Shown here piece after piece: positions 14,963-23,110 of a stretch of DNA of 30,141 nt. The position numbers were made by a program, and so were the translations under genes. The stretch comes from Treponema sp. (GTDB lineage Bacteria; Spirochaetota; Spirochaetia; Treponematales; Treponemataceae), in assembly GCA_024691105.1 (NCBI GenBank), contig JAILNY010000091.1:1-30141 (forward strand), written 5' to 3'. The notes under the pieces were generated by a model. The model did not search any database, had not been told where the DNA came from, and saw only the letters and a list, made by a program, of their open reading frames with translations. Positions within the stretch are counted from its first letter, which is position 1, and each line of letters opens with the position of its first letter.

Positions 14963-16024
14963 ATGGATGAAAAAAATATTTTAAAAAAGAATTATAAAAC
15001 AATCAGAATTGGTCCTTTTACAAACCATAATTCTACATTAAAAACATGCATTTATCTGCTTGCGGCATTACTTCCGCAGGTAATAATGCTTTTTATAACA
15101 AAGAGCTTCAGTAACCTTTACATAATCGGTGTATGTATTTTAGCCTGTCTTATCTCTGAATTTTTTTCATTTAGAGACAAAAAGCATGTAAAGATTTCTA
15201 TAGCATTAAGTTTCTTAAATGGAATTTTAGTAGGCTTCTTTTTACCTGCTGAATATCCGCTTTTTTCTGCATTCTTCGTAACATTATTTGTAATGATATT
15301 TACAAAGTTTGCAAGCGGAGATATGAAAACTTCGTGGATCAGTCCTGTTGCAGTTACTGTTGTTTTGTGCTGGTTTATCGGTCAGTTTAACTTTCCGGGT
15401 TTTGCTGTAACAAAAGATTTATTGTCTTCAAAGAATCCTTCGCTTTCACTTATTCAGAATGGATTTTTCCCGACTTATAAGTTTGACGAAATGATTACAA
15501 CTTTTGTAAATGATTCTGCGTTCAGCTTTTTTGGGGTTTCAATTCCTCAGGGGTATGTTTCACTTTTCTGGGACAGTCAGTCTGTAATTCCGGCATTCAG
15601 ATTCAGTTTTTTGACGCTGCTGTCTTCAATTGCTCTTGTTTCATTTGAACTTATCAATTTTGAGATTCCATGTTTATTTCTTGTAACATATTCACTTTTA
15701 GTAAAATATTTATCACCGGTATTTACCGGCGGAATTCCAATGCAGGGTGATATGCTTTTAGCACTTTTGACAAGCGGAACATTATTCTGTTCATTCTTTA
15801 TTTTGCAGAGCTTTGGAACAATTCCGCTGACTTTGAAGGGAAAAATCTTTTATGGATTTATTGGTGGAATAATTGCATTTATTTTTTCAGGACCAGGAAC
15901 AAGTCCGGTTGGTTCTGTCGTTACAGTTTTATTCTTGAATATCATTTCTCCTGTAATTCAGTATTTTGAAAACAGAGCAATGCGTATAAGACTGGCAAAT
16001 ACTTTGAGGAACGAAAATGTTTGA
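14963..16024 (+). CDS. rnfD: RnfD-like membrane subunit (NqrB/RnfD family)
   Basis: A 353-residue protein with about nine to ten membrane helices. It is recognised from the family start (IRIGPFTNHNSTLKTCIYLL), SFLNGILVGFFLP, and the C-terminal block GKIFYGFIGGIIAF followed by LFLNIISPVI. In the family a threonine in an S-G/T-A-T motif carries FMN covalently. The matching region here, about 174-190 (FDEMITTFVNDSAFSFF), shows no such motif, and the usual a-TD-P segment before the last helices reads LQSFGTIPLT. It starts 2 nt after rnfC. It probably keeps a structural or transport role even if the flavin is lost. Confidence 0.82.
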   Translation: MDEKNILKKNYKTIRIGPFTNHNSTLKTCIYLLAALLPQVIMLFITKSFSNLYIIGVCILACLISEFFSFRDKKHVKISIALSFLNGILVGFFLPAEYPLFSAFFVTLFVMIFTKFASGDMKTSWISPVAVTVVLCWFIGQFNFPGFAVTKDLLSSKNPSLSLIQNGFFPTYKFDEMITTFVNDSAFSFFGVSIPQGYVSLFWDSQSVIPAFRFSFLTLLSSIALVSFELINFEIPCLFLVTYSLLVKYLSPVFTGGIPMQGDMLLALLTSGTLFCSFFILQSFGTIPLTLKGKIFYGFIGGIIAFIFSGPGTSPVGSVVTVLFLNIISPVIQYFENRAMRIRLANTLRNENV

Positions 16025-16526
16025 GACAATGGATAAAAATTCAAAAACGCTTTTAAAAAATTATTTATTTTTTATCGCAACATTATTTCTTATGGCTCTT
16101 GTACTGACCGGTTTTTCATTTCTTGGAAAGAAAAACTGGAATAATAAACTTAAGACTCAGGTGCAGGTAGTCCTTGAAAAAAGCCGCCCATTAGATTTTG
16201 CGCAAAAACTTTCTGTCGGGGACGTTGTAAAAATTAATTCAACAATTGCGGCTAACTCTGCAATGTATAAAATCAACCGACCTTCATCAAGAACAGAAAA
16301 ATATGCTCTTATTACAAGAGTTACTACTTATTACGGACCGCAGGCTGCTGTCTTTTTATATGACACAGAAAAGGGCGTAAGTTTTGAAGGCTTTGCCTGC
16401 ATTAACAGCCGTGTTGAAAAACAGTTTGATAATTTGGATTCTGAATTGATTATAAAATACTGGAAAGACAAGGCTCAAAAGATTTTTGAAGCAGTTTTAG
16501 AAGATGAAGGAGCAAAAAATGAATAA
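16017..16526 (+). CDS. rnfG: RnfG-like subunit, short and lacking flavinylation motif
   Basis: A 169-residue protein with one N-terminal membrane helix (about 17-36) and a soluble periplasmic domain, in the position of rnfG between rnfD and rnfE. The domain has YALITRVTTYYGPQAAVFLYD, resembling the FMN-binding domain core. The typical D-xx-(S/T)GAT-(S/T) attachment motif near the C-terminus is absent, and the protein is about 20-30 residues shorter than typical RnfG. It overlaps rnfD by 8 nt (GAAAATGTTTGA) with GAGGA upstream. The assignment leans on gene order as well as sequence. Confidence 0.65.
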   Translation: MFETMDKNSKTLLKNYLFFIATLFLMALVLTGFSFLGKKNWNNKLKTQVQVVLEKSRPLDFAQKLSVGDVVKINSTIAANSAMYKINRPSSRTEKYALITRVTTYYGPQAAVFLYDTEKGVSFEGFACINSRVEKQFDNLDSELIIKYWKDKAQKIFEAVLEDEGAKNE

Positions 16527-17142
16527 AAATATTTATAAGGTTTTTACTGCAATTTCTTTTGCACTTCTTATCGCAGCTCCTGGCCGATTTGCCTTTGGAC
16601 TTGTAATTTGTCTTGAATTATTCTTTCTTGTTTTGACAGGATTTTTATTTTCGTTTCTATTTAAAAAGCTTGAGTTTACTCAATTAAATTCTATTACGAC
16701 AGTTGTGGCTCTTGTTTTTTCAACTCTTTTGTACAAGCAGATTATTGCTGCGATTTTTCCTTTGATTGCGCTTCAGATGAGTTTTGTATTTTATCTTCCG
16801 GCAGTTTCATCTTATATGATTGGAATAATTCATAAGAATGTTGAAACTTCGACAAGACTTTCGCTTATAGATAATATCAAGACTGTTTCGTTTTTTTCAG
16901 CAATAGCTCTTGTATTTTATCTTATCCGCGATATTTTTGGATACGGAACTTTTACATTGCCATCAACAGAAGGTCTAATTGAAAAAATTATTTTTAAAAC
17001 AGATTCATTTTCATGGACAACTTTTTTTGCATCTATTCCGGGTGCTCTGGTATTAGTTGCATTTGCAATTTTAATATTGATTTTTGTTCAGAGTAAATTT
17101 GAAATTATTGAACGTGCCGGAGATTCTTATGATTCTGAATAG
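16519..17142 (+). CDS. rnfE: RnfE-like membrane subunit
   Basis: A 207-residue protein with six hydrophobic helices. The start at 16519 is chosen because AAGGAG (16507-16512) lies 6 nt before it; a further ATG at 16504 overlaps that site. The family outline is visible in LPAVSSYMIGIIHKN (93-107) and LVFYLIRDIFGYGTF (131-145), which correspond to the IPLI..NC..LG and iRE.LGsGt segments of RnfE/NqrD. The conserved cysteines that hold a membrane 2Fe-2S cluster with RnfA are missing: the NC pair reads SY, and only Cys31 exists in the whole protein. It overlaps rnfG and rnfA. Confidence 0.7.
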   Translation: MNKNIYKVFTAISFALLIAAPGRFAFGLVICLELFFLVLTGFLFSFLFKKLEFTQLNSITTVVALVFSTLLYKQIIAAIFPLIALQMSFVFYLPAVSSYMIGIIHKNVETSTRLSLIDNIKTVSFFSAIALVFYLIRDIFGYGTFTLPSTEGLIEKIIFKTDSFSWTTFFASIPGALVLVAFAILILIFVQSKFEIIERAGDSYDSE

Positions 17143-17689
17143 TTTTGTTTATTATATTCTTTTTTGTTCATCAGTTCTCTTATACGGGATAGGATTTAAC
17201 CGCGAGTCGGTTATGTGCAATTATCCAAAACCGGTTTTATTCAGCGCAGTAAAATCTTATGCCTGTGTAATTTTAACATTTGCTCTTTCATTTTTTATTA
17301 ACGAAGCACTTTTAATTCCTCTTAATATTATTGAACTTTATCCTTTCTTTACGCTGTTGATTTATATTACAATCTCAGTATTTTTTGAGATTATTATTCA
17401 GGTTACAACAAAACGAAGCTCAGCAGAATTTGCAATTTCGTTTTTGACCGTGCTTCTTGCTCTCAGCGAAGGCCTGTCAATTGTAGAAGGAATTCTTATC
17501 TGCTCGGCATGCTTGACTTCGTTCTATGCACTTATTCCAGTTTTGTATGCACTGGACAAAAGACTTAAGACAAGTTCAAACAATGCTCAGTTTAAACAGA
17601 AATGCATTATCCTGCTTGGAATGGTAATGATTATGATTGCTCTTTATTCGTTTAATATTTCGTGGCTTAATAGTGGAGTAATAAAATGA
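17129..17689 (+). CDS. rnfA: RnfA-like membrane subunit
   Basis: A 186-residue protein with six hydrophobic helices, in the rnfA position. The ATG at 17129 is chosen because CGGAG lies 6 nt upstream; a TTG at 17084 would sit deep in rnfE. Compared with RnfA/NqrE, the lGlCPF motif reads YGIGFN (19-24) and the TTNCAVLG motif reads ALLALSEGL-like sequence (about 109-116), so both cluster cysteines appear lost. It overlaps the end of rnfE by 14 nt and rnfB by 4 nt, consistent with coupled translation of membrane subunits. Confidence 0.68.
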   Translation: MILNSFVYYILFCSSVLLYGIGFNRESVMCNYPKPVLFSAVKSYACVILTFALSFFINEALLIPLNIIELYPFFTLLIYITISVFFEIIIQVTTKRSSAEFAISFLTVLLALSEGLSIVEGILICSACLTSFYALIPVLYALDKRLKTSSNNAQFKQKCIILLGMVMIMIALYSFNISWLNSGVIK

Positions 17690-18303
17690 TTTTAAGAATT
17701 TTTCTTTTGTTTTTATTTTTAATTCTTGCCTCATCATTGCTTTTCTTTATTTACGAAATTTTTATTCCTGCTATCAAAAGTCAGATTGTAGAAAATACAG
17801 ATCCACTTTTTTCGGAAGTTGAACTTAATTATGTCGGAAATCCAGAAGGTCATAAGGTTGAAGTTTCGGATAAACAGGCAGTTGTATTGTGCAGCGCAGA
17901 AAGAAAATTTGAGTCAAAACGACTTGTCTATAAGGGAGTCAGAAGCTGCGCATTGTTTCATTCAGTTTATGGAACAATAAACGACTGTACAGTCGGTTGT
18001 ATCGGCTTTGGCGACTGTGTAAAAAAATGTCCGCAGGAAGCAATCATAATTAAAAACGGAACTGCTATAGTAACAAAAAACTGCTGCGGTTGTGGTGAAT
18101 GTATCAGCGTTTGTCCAAATAATCTGATTAAACTCTTTGACCGAAAAGAGCTTTCAGAAGGAAAGAGCATCCGAATCTGCAATGCTGACGAAAACAGCCT
18201 TACAGCCTGCAATCAGTGTAAACAGATGCAAAAATTGGAGATTCCTGAACAAAAATACTTTAAATTTTGGAAATCTTGGTATAACATATTGATAAGAAAA
18301 TAG
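17686..18303 (+). CDS. rnfB: RnfB-like ferredoxin subunit, N-terminal Fe-S domain missing
   Basis: An N-terminal membrane anchor (about 3-25) is followed by a soluble part with two 4Fe-4S clusters: C101, C105, C111, C115 (in CIGFGDCVKKCP) and C133, C136, C139, C143 (in CCGCGECISVCP). C69 and C88 lie in the VVLC...YKGVRSC context that precedes the clusters in true RnfB. There is no cysteine before residue 69, so the four-cysteine domain normally following the anchor (PF04060 type) is absent. The tail keeps C165, C175 and C178 but stops before the last ferredoxin pair. At 205 residues it is short. It probably accepts electrons from a soluble donor at the cytoplasmic face. Confidence 0.82.
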   Translation: MILRIFLLFLFLILASSLLFFIYEIFIPAIKSQIVENTDPLFSEVELNYVGNPEGHKVEVSDKQAVVLCSAERKFESKRLVYKGVRSCALFHSVYGTINDCTVGCIGFGDCVKKCPQEAIIIKNGTAIVTKNCCGCGECISVCPNNLIKLFDRKELSEGKSIRICNADENSLTACNQCKQMQKLEIPEQKYFKFWKSWYNILIRK

Positions 18304-18318
18304 TGGTATTAAAAATAC

Positions 18319-20295
18319 ATGAGCATAATAAATCTTTGTCTTGAGTTCCAGACAGAAATTTCAAATTTTACAGACACCTCAGATTATAAGTCGGTATACG
18401 AATCTTATTATAAACCGATTGTGTCCTTTCTTTATGCTCATCCGGAATTTCAGTTTTCGTTTTATTTTTCTGGTCCGGAATTTGATTTTATCAAACAGAA
18501 AAATCCTGAATTTATTGAAATAATTAAAAAGCTTGTTAATCGCAAGCAGGTCGAAATTTTAGGCGGCGGATATTATACGCCGGTCTTTCCGCTTTTGTTC
18601 CCGCTTGATAGAACAGGTCAGGTTGAGCTTTTAAGTTCTTCTGTACGTAAGTCTGTCGGAAAGCGTCCTCGCGGTATTGTTCTTTGTGCCAGTGCATGGG
18701 ATCCATCTCTTGTTACATCATTTGAGACTTGCGGCATGGAATATGTTCAGCTTGACAGCTCTCTTATTCAAAAAGAAAAAAATTTATTCTTGCCGATTGT
18801 CATGGCTGACCGTGGAAAGTCTATAAAGATTTTATCTGTTCAGTCTGACTTTATTCCTGCAAAGGATGAAGAACCAGAACAATTCATTCAGCGCATAAAA
18901 AAAACAATAGATAAAGTTGCAAAAACTGATACAGAAAATGAAAAAGCCGAACGTGTTGCAGTTATTATGCTTAACCGTTCAAATGCAAAAAAGTTTTTTG
19001 ATGAAAAATGGGCAAATGAATTTTTAAATTTGATTAAAACAAAATATTCAAATAATATAAAATTATCTCTTCCTGTAAATTGTGCAAGAAATTCTTGTGC
19101 TTATGTTCAGTCATATATTCATGCGGGAATCAGTTCTGATATTGCACACTGGGCTTATGAACCTTATAAAAAGTCAGAAGTAAAAGACACTTCGGCTGTA
19201 AATATTTACGACTTTATGCAGACTTACAAACGAAGTCAGGCATTGTATAACCGTATGATTTTTGTTTCTCTTCTTGTAAACCAGTGTCATGGCGATAAGA
19301 TGAGAAAAAAGACTGCGCGCGAATATCTTTGGGCAGCGCAGACTGGCGATGCTTATGTTTGTAAATCCAGCGGGATTCTTGTAAGCTCGCAGGAAAGACA
19401 GAATGCTTACCGCAAATTGACTGACGCAGAAAAACTTGTCAGAGAATGTGAATCGTTTAACGAATCGATTTCCAGTTTTGATTACAACTGTGACGGCTTT
19501 AAAGAGTATGTCTGCCGCATGGATAAATTTAATGCCTGCATTACTTTGCGCGGCGGTTCTATTTTTGAGCTTGATGTAATTAAAAAATCCGGAAACTATG
19601 CTGACAATATGTCACGCTGTATTCCGCTTGATAAATGTAATGACAATTACGAAAAGGGCTTGTTTATTGATCATCTTTTTGAGCCTGAAGAATACGAAAA
19701 TTATATTAAAGGTCGTGCCTGCAAAAATGGTGTATTCTCGGGTAACATTTACCACGAAACAGGATTTGCGCCGCAGAAACACGAAATTAAACTTGAAACA
19801 GATTCATACTTTCCAAGCCTTGACCAGACTGTCCTCTTAAAGAAAAAGTTTATTGTTTCTTCAAGCGGAATTATGGTTCAGTACATTATTAAAAACACAA
19901 GTCCGATTGCATTAAAAGCAAAATTTGTTGTTGAATCAAATTTTGCACAGACTTGTTTTAAAGAAGATTCATTTGATTCTTATAAAATTGAAGTTGTAAA
20001 TAACGGTCAGATAGAAGAAAAAACTCCAAAGAATCTTGAGTTTATGAAAAATGTTGACGCTTTTCAGTTATATGATACAGACAACAATATTTCATTTACT
20101 TTTGAACCTAACGAGATGGCAAATCTTGTTTCTTATCCGATTGTATTTATGCGCAAAAAAACAGATTCGTCTGACCTTGAACCTGCCGGTCGTACATTGT
20201 CTCTTTCTCTAGCGTGGGATGTTGATCTTGCCTGCGGAATGGAAATGGAAAAGACAATAAATCTTACAATCATTTCTAATAAACGAAAAAAATAG
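18319..20295 (+). CDS. GH57-like protein with lost catalytic residues
   Basis: A 658-residue protein resembling family 57 alpha-amylase/4-alpha-glucanotransferases. Recognisable are the start NLCLEFQ, QVEILGGGYYTPVFPLLFPLDRTGQVE (77-103), and a large C-terminal beta domain (about 390-655). In active members the nucleophile is the Glu of TERVWEP; here the same place reads CASAWDP (123-129), with Ala124. The acid/base Asp of DGEKFG aligns with MLNRSNAKKFF (217-227) and is also missing. A sugar-binding or regulatory pseudoenzyme is likely. It starts 15 nt after rnfB without a ribosome site, so it belongs to the same transcript. Confidence 0.75.
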   Translation: MSIINLCLEFQTEISNFTDTSDYKSVYESYYKPIVSFLYAHPEFQFSFYFSGPEFDFIKQKNPEFIEIIKKLVNRKQVEILGGGYYTPVFPLLFPLDRTGQVELLSSSVRKSVGKRPRGIVLCASAWDPSLVTSFETCGMEYVQLDSSLIQKEKNLFLPIVMADRGKSIKILSVQSDFIPAKDEEPEQFIQRIKKTIDKVAKTDTENEKAERVAVIMLNRSNAKKFFDEKWANEFLNLIKTKYSNNIKLSLPVNCARNSCAYVQSYIHAGISSDIAHWAYEPYKKSEVKDTSAVNIYDFMQTYKRSQALYNRMIFVSLLVNQCHGDKMRKKTAREYLWAAQTGDAYVCKSSGILVSSQERQNAYRKLTDAEKLVRECESFNESISSFDYNCDGFKEYVCRMDKFNACITLRGGSIFELDVIKKSGNYADNMSRCIPLDKCNDNYEKGLFIDHLFEPEEYENYIKGRACKNGVFSGNIYHETGFAPQKHEIKLETDSYFPSLDQTVLLKKKFIVSSSGIMVQYIIKNTSPIALKAKFVVESNFAQTCFKEDSFDSYKIEVVNNGQIEEKTPKNLEFMKNVDAFQLYDTDNNISFTFEPNEMANLVSYPIVFMRKKTDSSDLEPAGRTLSLSLAWDVDLACGMEMEKTINLTIISNKRKK

Positions 20296-20301
20296 AGTGT
20301 A

Positions 20302-20330
20302 TTGAATAATACGCGCAAAAAAAATATAAT
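20302..20330 (+). promoter_or_regulatory. metG promoter, leaderless arrangement
   Basis: TTGAAT (20302-20307), 17-nt spacer, perfect TATAAT (20325-20330). The metG ATG follows after only 8 nt and there is no Shine-Dalgarno sequence, so transcription should start at or within two bases of the start codon. Confidence 0.75.
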
Positions 20331-20338
20331 AGTTTTCT

Positions 20339-22663
20339 ATGAATAGAAGACTTATTACAGCAGCATTACCTTATGTTAACAACATTCCACATCTTGGAAA
20401 TATAATTCAGTCACTTTCAGGTGACGTTTTTGCACGTTTCTGCCGCAACCGCGGATACGAAACCTTGTACGTTTGCGGTGTCGATGAATACGGAACTGCA
20501 ACAGAGACAAAAGCTCTCGAAGAGGGCAAAGAGCCGCGCGCGTTGTGTAACCATTATTATCAGGAACACACAAAAATCTATAAATGGTTTAACATCAATT
20601 TTGATAAATTTGGCCGCACTTCTAATCCTCAGTGTACAGAAATTACACAGAGCCTTTTTACAGATCTTGATAAAGCGGGTTACATCAAAGAACACACTAA
20701 CAAACAGCTTTATTGTCCAAAGTGTAATATGTTCCTTGCAGACCGTTATGTAGACGGAACTTGTCCAAAGTGCGGCTCAACAAAAGCGCGCGGCGACCAG
20801 TGCGATGAATGTGGTTCTCTCCTAGATCCTATCGAATTAAAAGAGCCAAAATGTCATACATGTGGTTCAACTCCGGAAGTACGCGAGACAAAACATCTTT
20901 ACATTGACCTTCCTTCAATCAGCCCAAAACTCAACGAGTGGATGGAAAAAGCAAGCGTAGAAGGCAAGTGGTCTGACAATGCTTTGAGCATGACAAAGGC
21001 ATGGATTCGTGACGGACTTCAGGAACGAGCAATCACACGTGACTTAAAATGGGGAATCCCGGTTCCTAAAGCAGGCTACGAAGACAAAGTTTTTTACGTT
21101 TGGTTCAACGCACCTATCGGATATATTTCGATTACAAAGCAGCTCGCAGATGAACTTGAAAAATCCGGCCGAGGAACTTTTGACTGGAAGAGCTGGTGGA
21201 TTCCAGAAGAAAGTGAAGAAGCAAAGGGAAAGGACAAAGTAGATTTGTTCCAGTTTATCGGAAAAGATAATATTCCGTTCCATACTGTAATCTTCCCTTG
21301 TACAATGCTTGGAAGTCCTCATAACTGGACAAAGCTTCATCACATGTCTTCAACAGAATTCTTAAACTACGAAGACGGAAAATTTTCTAAGAGCCGCGGA
21401 ATTGGTGTATTTGGAAGTGACGCAATCGAATCAGGAATTCCTGCTGATGCTTGGCGATTTTATATTTTCTACAACAGACCTGAAAAACAGGATTACCAGT
21501 TTACATGGAAAGACTTTATGGAAAAGCTTAACGGCGAGTTGATTGGAAATCTTGGTAACCTTGTAAACCGCACACTTTTGTTTGTAAACAAATATTTTGA
21601 CGGTGTAATTCCAGAAGCTCCGGTTGACGAAGAGCTTTGGACTCAGGTTCGCGATCTTGAAAAGAAAGCAACTGACTATCTTGAATGGGCAGAACTTAAG
21701 GATGCTTTCCATACAATGTTTGAAATTTCTGACATCTGTAATAAAAAGTTCCAGGCTGCAGAACCTTGGAAAACACGCACATCTGATCCAGAGTCATGCG
21801 CTAAACTAATTCACAACCTCTGCTACGTAATCAAAGATCTTATGATCATGATGAATCCATATATGCCGCAGTATACTCAGGTAATTATGTCTTACTTTGG
21901 AAAATCAATTGAAGAATCTAAAGTTGGAACAGAAACTAAACCTGGTTACAACTGGTCAAATCTTGGAGAAACGACAGGGCTTGATAAAGTAGGACCGACA
22001 GAAGTTTACTTTAAGCCACTTGATCAAAAGACAATGCTTGCATTCCGCGAAAAATTCAGCGGTAAGCAAAATAGTGCAAAATCAAATGGTGCAAAGGGTG
22101 ATAATAAAAAGAAGGCTGAAAAGAAAAAGGAAGAACCAAAGCCAGCACTCACACCAGAACAGCAGATTGACTTCTTTAACAAGAATATCAATCTTACTGT
22201 TGCAAAGATTACTGACATTAAGCCAAACCCGGAAGGCGAAAAACTTTACATCGAAACTCTTGATGACGGAAGCGGAACTCCACGCACAATTCAGTCGGGG
22301 CTTCGCATGTACTTAAAAGAAGAAGAACTTTTAGGAAAGCATGTTATCATCGCAGAAAACCTTGCTCCTCGTACGATGCGCGGGGTAGAAAGCCGCGGTA
22401 TGCTTTTAGCCGGGGATTATAAAGACGAAAACGGTAAAGAATGCGTAGAAGTTTTGGATGCCGGATGGGCAGCTCCAGGAACCCGTGTTGTTCTTGAAGG
22501 CGCAGATCCTGCGGCTTCAAAGAAAGAACAGATTACAGGCGATGATTTCTTTAGCGTTGCAATTGAAGCAAAAGATGGTATTGTACAGATTGCAGGTAAA
22601 AAGCTTTTAGCAGATGGAAAAGAAATTAAGACTTCAAAAGCGCTTAATTCTGAAATCGGCTAA
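20339..22663 (+). CDS. metG: Methionyl-tRNA synthetase with C-terminal tRNA-binding domain
   Basis: Charges tRNA-Met and initiator tRNA. The 774-residue protein has the HIGH-type motif PHLGN (17-21), two zinc knuckles made of four CxxC pairs (CPKC, CPKC, CDEC, CHTC at about 126-178), the KMSKS-type motif KFSKS near 347-351, an anticodon-binding helical domain, a lysine-rich linker (KKKAEKKKEEPKP, near 590), and a C-terminal OB-fold like Arc1p/EMAPII (about 615-730). This is the long class found in E. coli. It has its own promoter directly before the ATG and a terminator after it. Confidence 0.96.
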   Translation: MNRRLITAALPYVNNIPHLGNIIQSLSGDVFARFCRNRGYETLYVCGVDEYGTATETKALEEGKEPRALCNHYYQEHTKIYKWFNINFDKFGRTSNPQCTEITQSLFTDLDKAGYIKEHTNKQLYCPKCNMFLADRYVDGTCPKCGSTKARGDQCDECGSLLDPIELKEPKCHTCGSTPEVRETKHLYIDLPSISPKLNEWMEKASVEGKWSDNALSMTKAWIRDGLQERAITRDLKWGIPVPKAGYEDKVFYVWFNAPIGYISITKQLADELEKSGRGTFDWKSWWIPEESEEAKGKDKVDLFQFIGKDNIPFHTVIFPCTMLGSPHNWTKLHHMSSTEFLNYEDGKFSKSRGIGVFGSDAIESGIPADAWRFYIFYNRPEKQDYQFTWKDFMEKLNGELIGNLGNLVNRTLLFVNKYFDGVIPEAPVDEELWTQVRDLEKKATDYLEWAELKDAFHTMFEISDICNKKFQAAEPWKTRTSDPESCAKLIHNLCYVIKDLMIMMNPYMPQYTQVIMSYFGKSIEESKVGTETKPGYNWSNLGETTGLDKVGPTEVYFKPLDQKTMLAFREKFSGKQNSAKSNGAKGDNKKKAEKKKEEPKPALTPEQQIDFFNKNINLTVAKITDIKPNPEGEKLYIETLDDGSGTPRTIQSGLRMYLKEEELLGKHVIIAENLAPRTMRGVESRGMLLAGDYKDENGKECVEVLDAGWAAPGTRVVLEGADPAASKKEQITGDDFFSVAIEAKDGIVQIAGKKLLADGKEIKTSKALNSEIG

Positions 22664-22697
22664 TCGTATCGTTTTATTATATTAATTAAGATTACAG

Positions 22698-22727
22698 ACG
22701 CAGGCTGTTATGGCCCGCGTTTTTTTT
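22698..22727 (+). terminator. metG terminator
   Basis: ACGC/GCGT (22698-22701 with 22717-22720) and GGC/GCC pairs with one mismatch between them, then a run of T residues to 22727. Confidence 0.75.
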
Positions 22728-22764
22728 GTTATTTATAAATCAAAATTTTTCTGTTAGTTTTATT

Positions 22765-23109
22765 TCATCCCTTTACTGCATTATTTTCATCAAGAAGTAC
22801 AACAGTCGGCTTCCAGTTTTCTGCATTTTCTTCTTCGATATGAGTGTAGGTAACGATGATCACTTTGTCGCCTACTGCGGCCATGCGGGCAGCGGCACCG
22901 TTAAGACAGATTTCGCCTTTTTTTCCGGGAATGATATATGTGGAAAAACGTGCACCGTTATTTACGTTAAGGACATCGACTTTTTCCCAGACATGCATGT
23001 TTGCTTTTTTTACAAGATCCATATCAATCGAAATTGAGCCTTCATAATTTAAGTTTGCATCAGTTACTGTTGCACGATGTAATTTTGATTTTAATACTTC
23101 AATCTGCAT
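22765..23109 (-). CDS. panD: Aspartate 1-decarboxylase
   Basis: Makes beta-alanine from aspartate for pantothenate. The 114-residue proenzyme has the self-cleavage site G24-S25 within NYEGSISID, which yields the pyruvoyl group on the new N-terminus, and the family blocks VLNVNNGARFSTYII and ICLNGAAARMAAVGDKVIIV. The length is close to the family's usual 115-130. It is the last gene of the operon, joined to coaX by a stop-A-start junction (TAAAATG). GGAG lies about 10 nt before the ATG. Confidence 0.96.
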   Translation of the reverse strand: MQIEVLKSKLHRATVTDANLNYEGSISIDMDLVKKANMHVWEKVDVLNVNNGARFSTYIIPGKKGEICLNGAAARMAAVGDKVIIVTYTHIEEENAENWKPTVVLLDENNAVKG

Positions 23110-23110
23110 T

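Noticed and set aside
16504..16518. Earlier ATG for the RnfE-like protein
   Set aside because: It abuts the AAGGAG ribosome site that is correctly spaced for the ATG at 16519.
22765..23109. Plus-strand open frames at 22726-23047
   Set aside because: They are shadows of panD, whose cleavage site and length are fully convincing.
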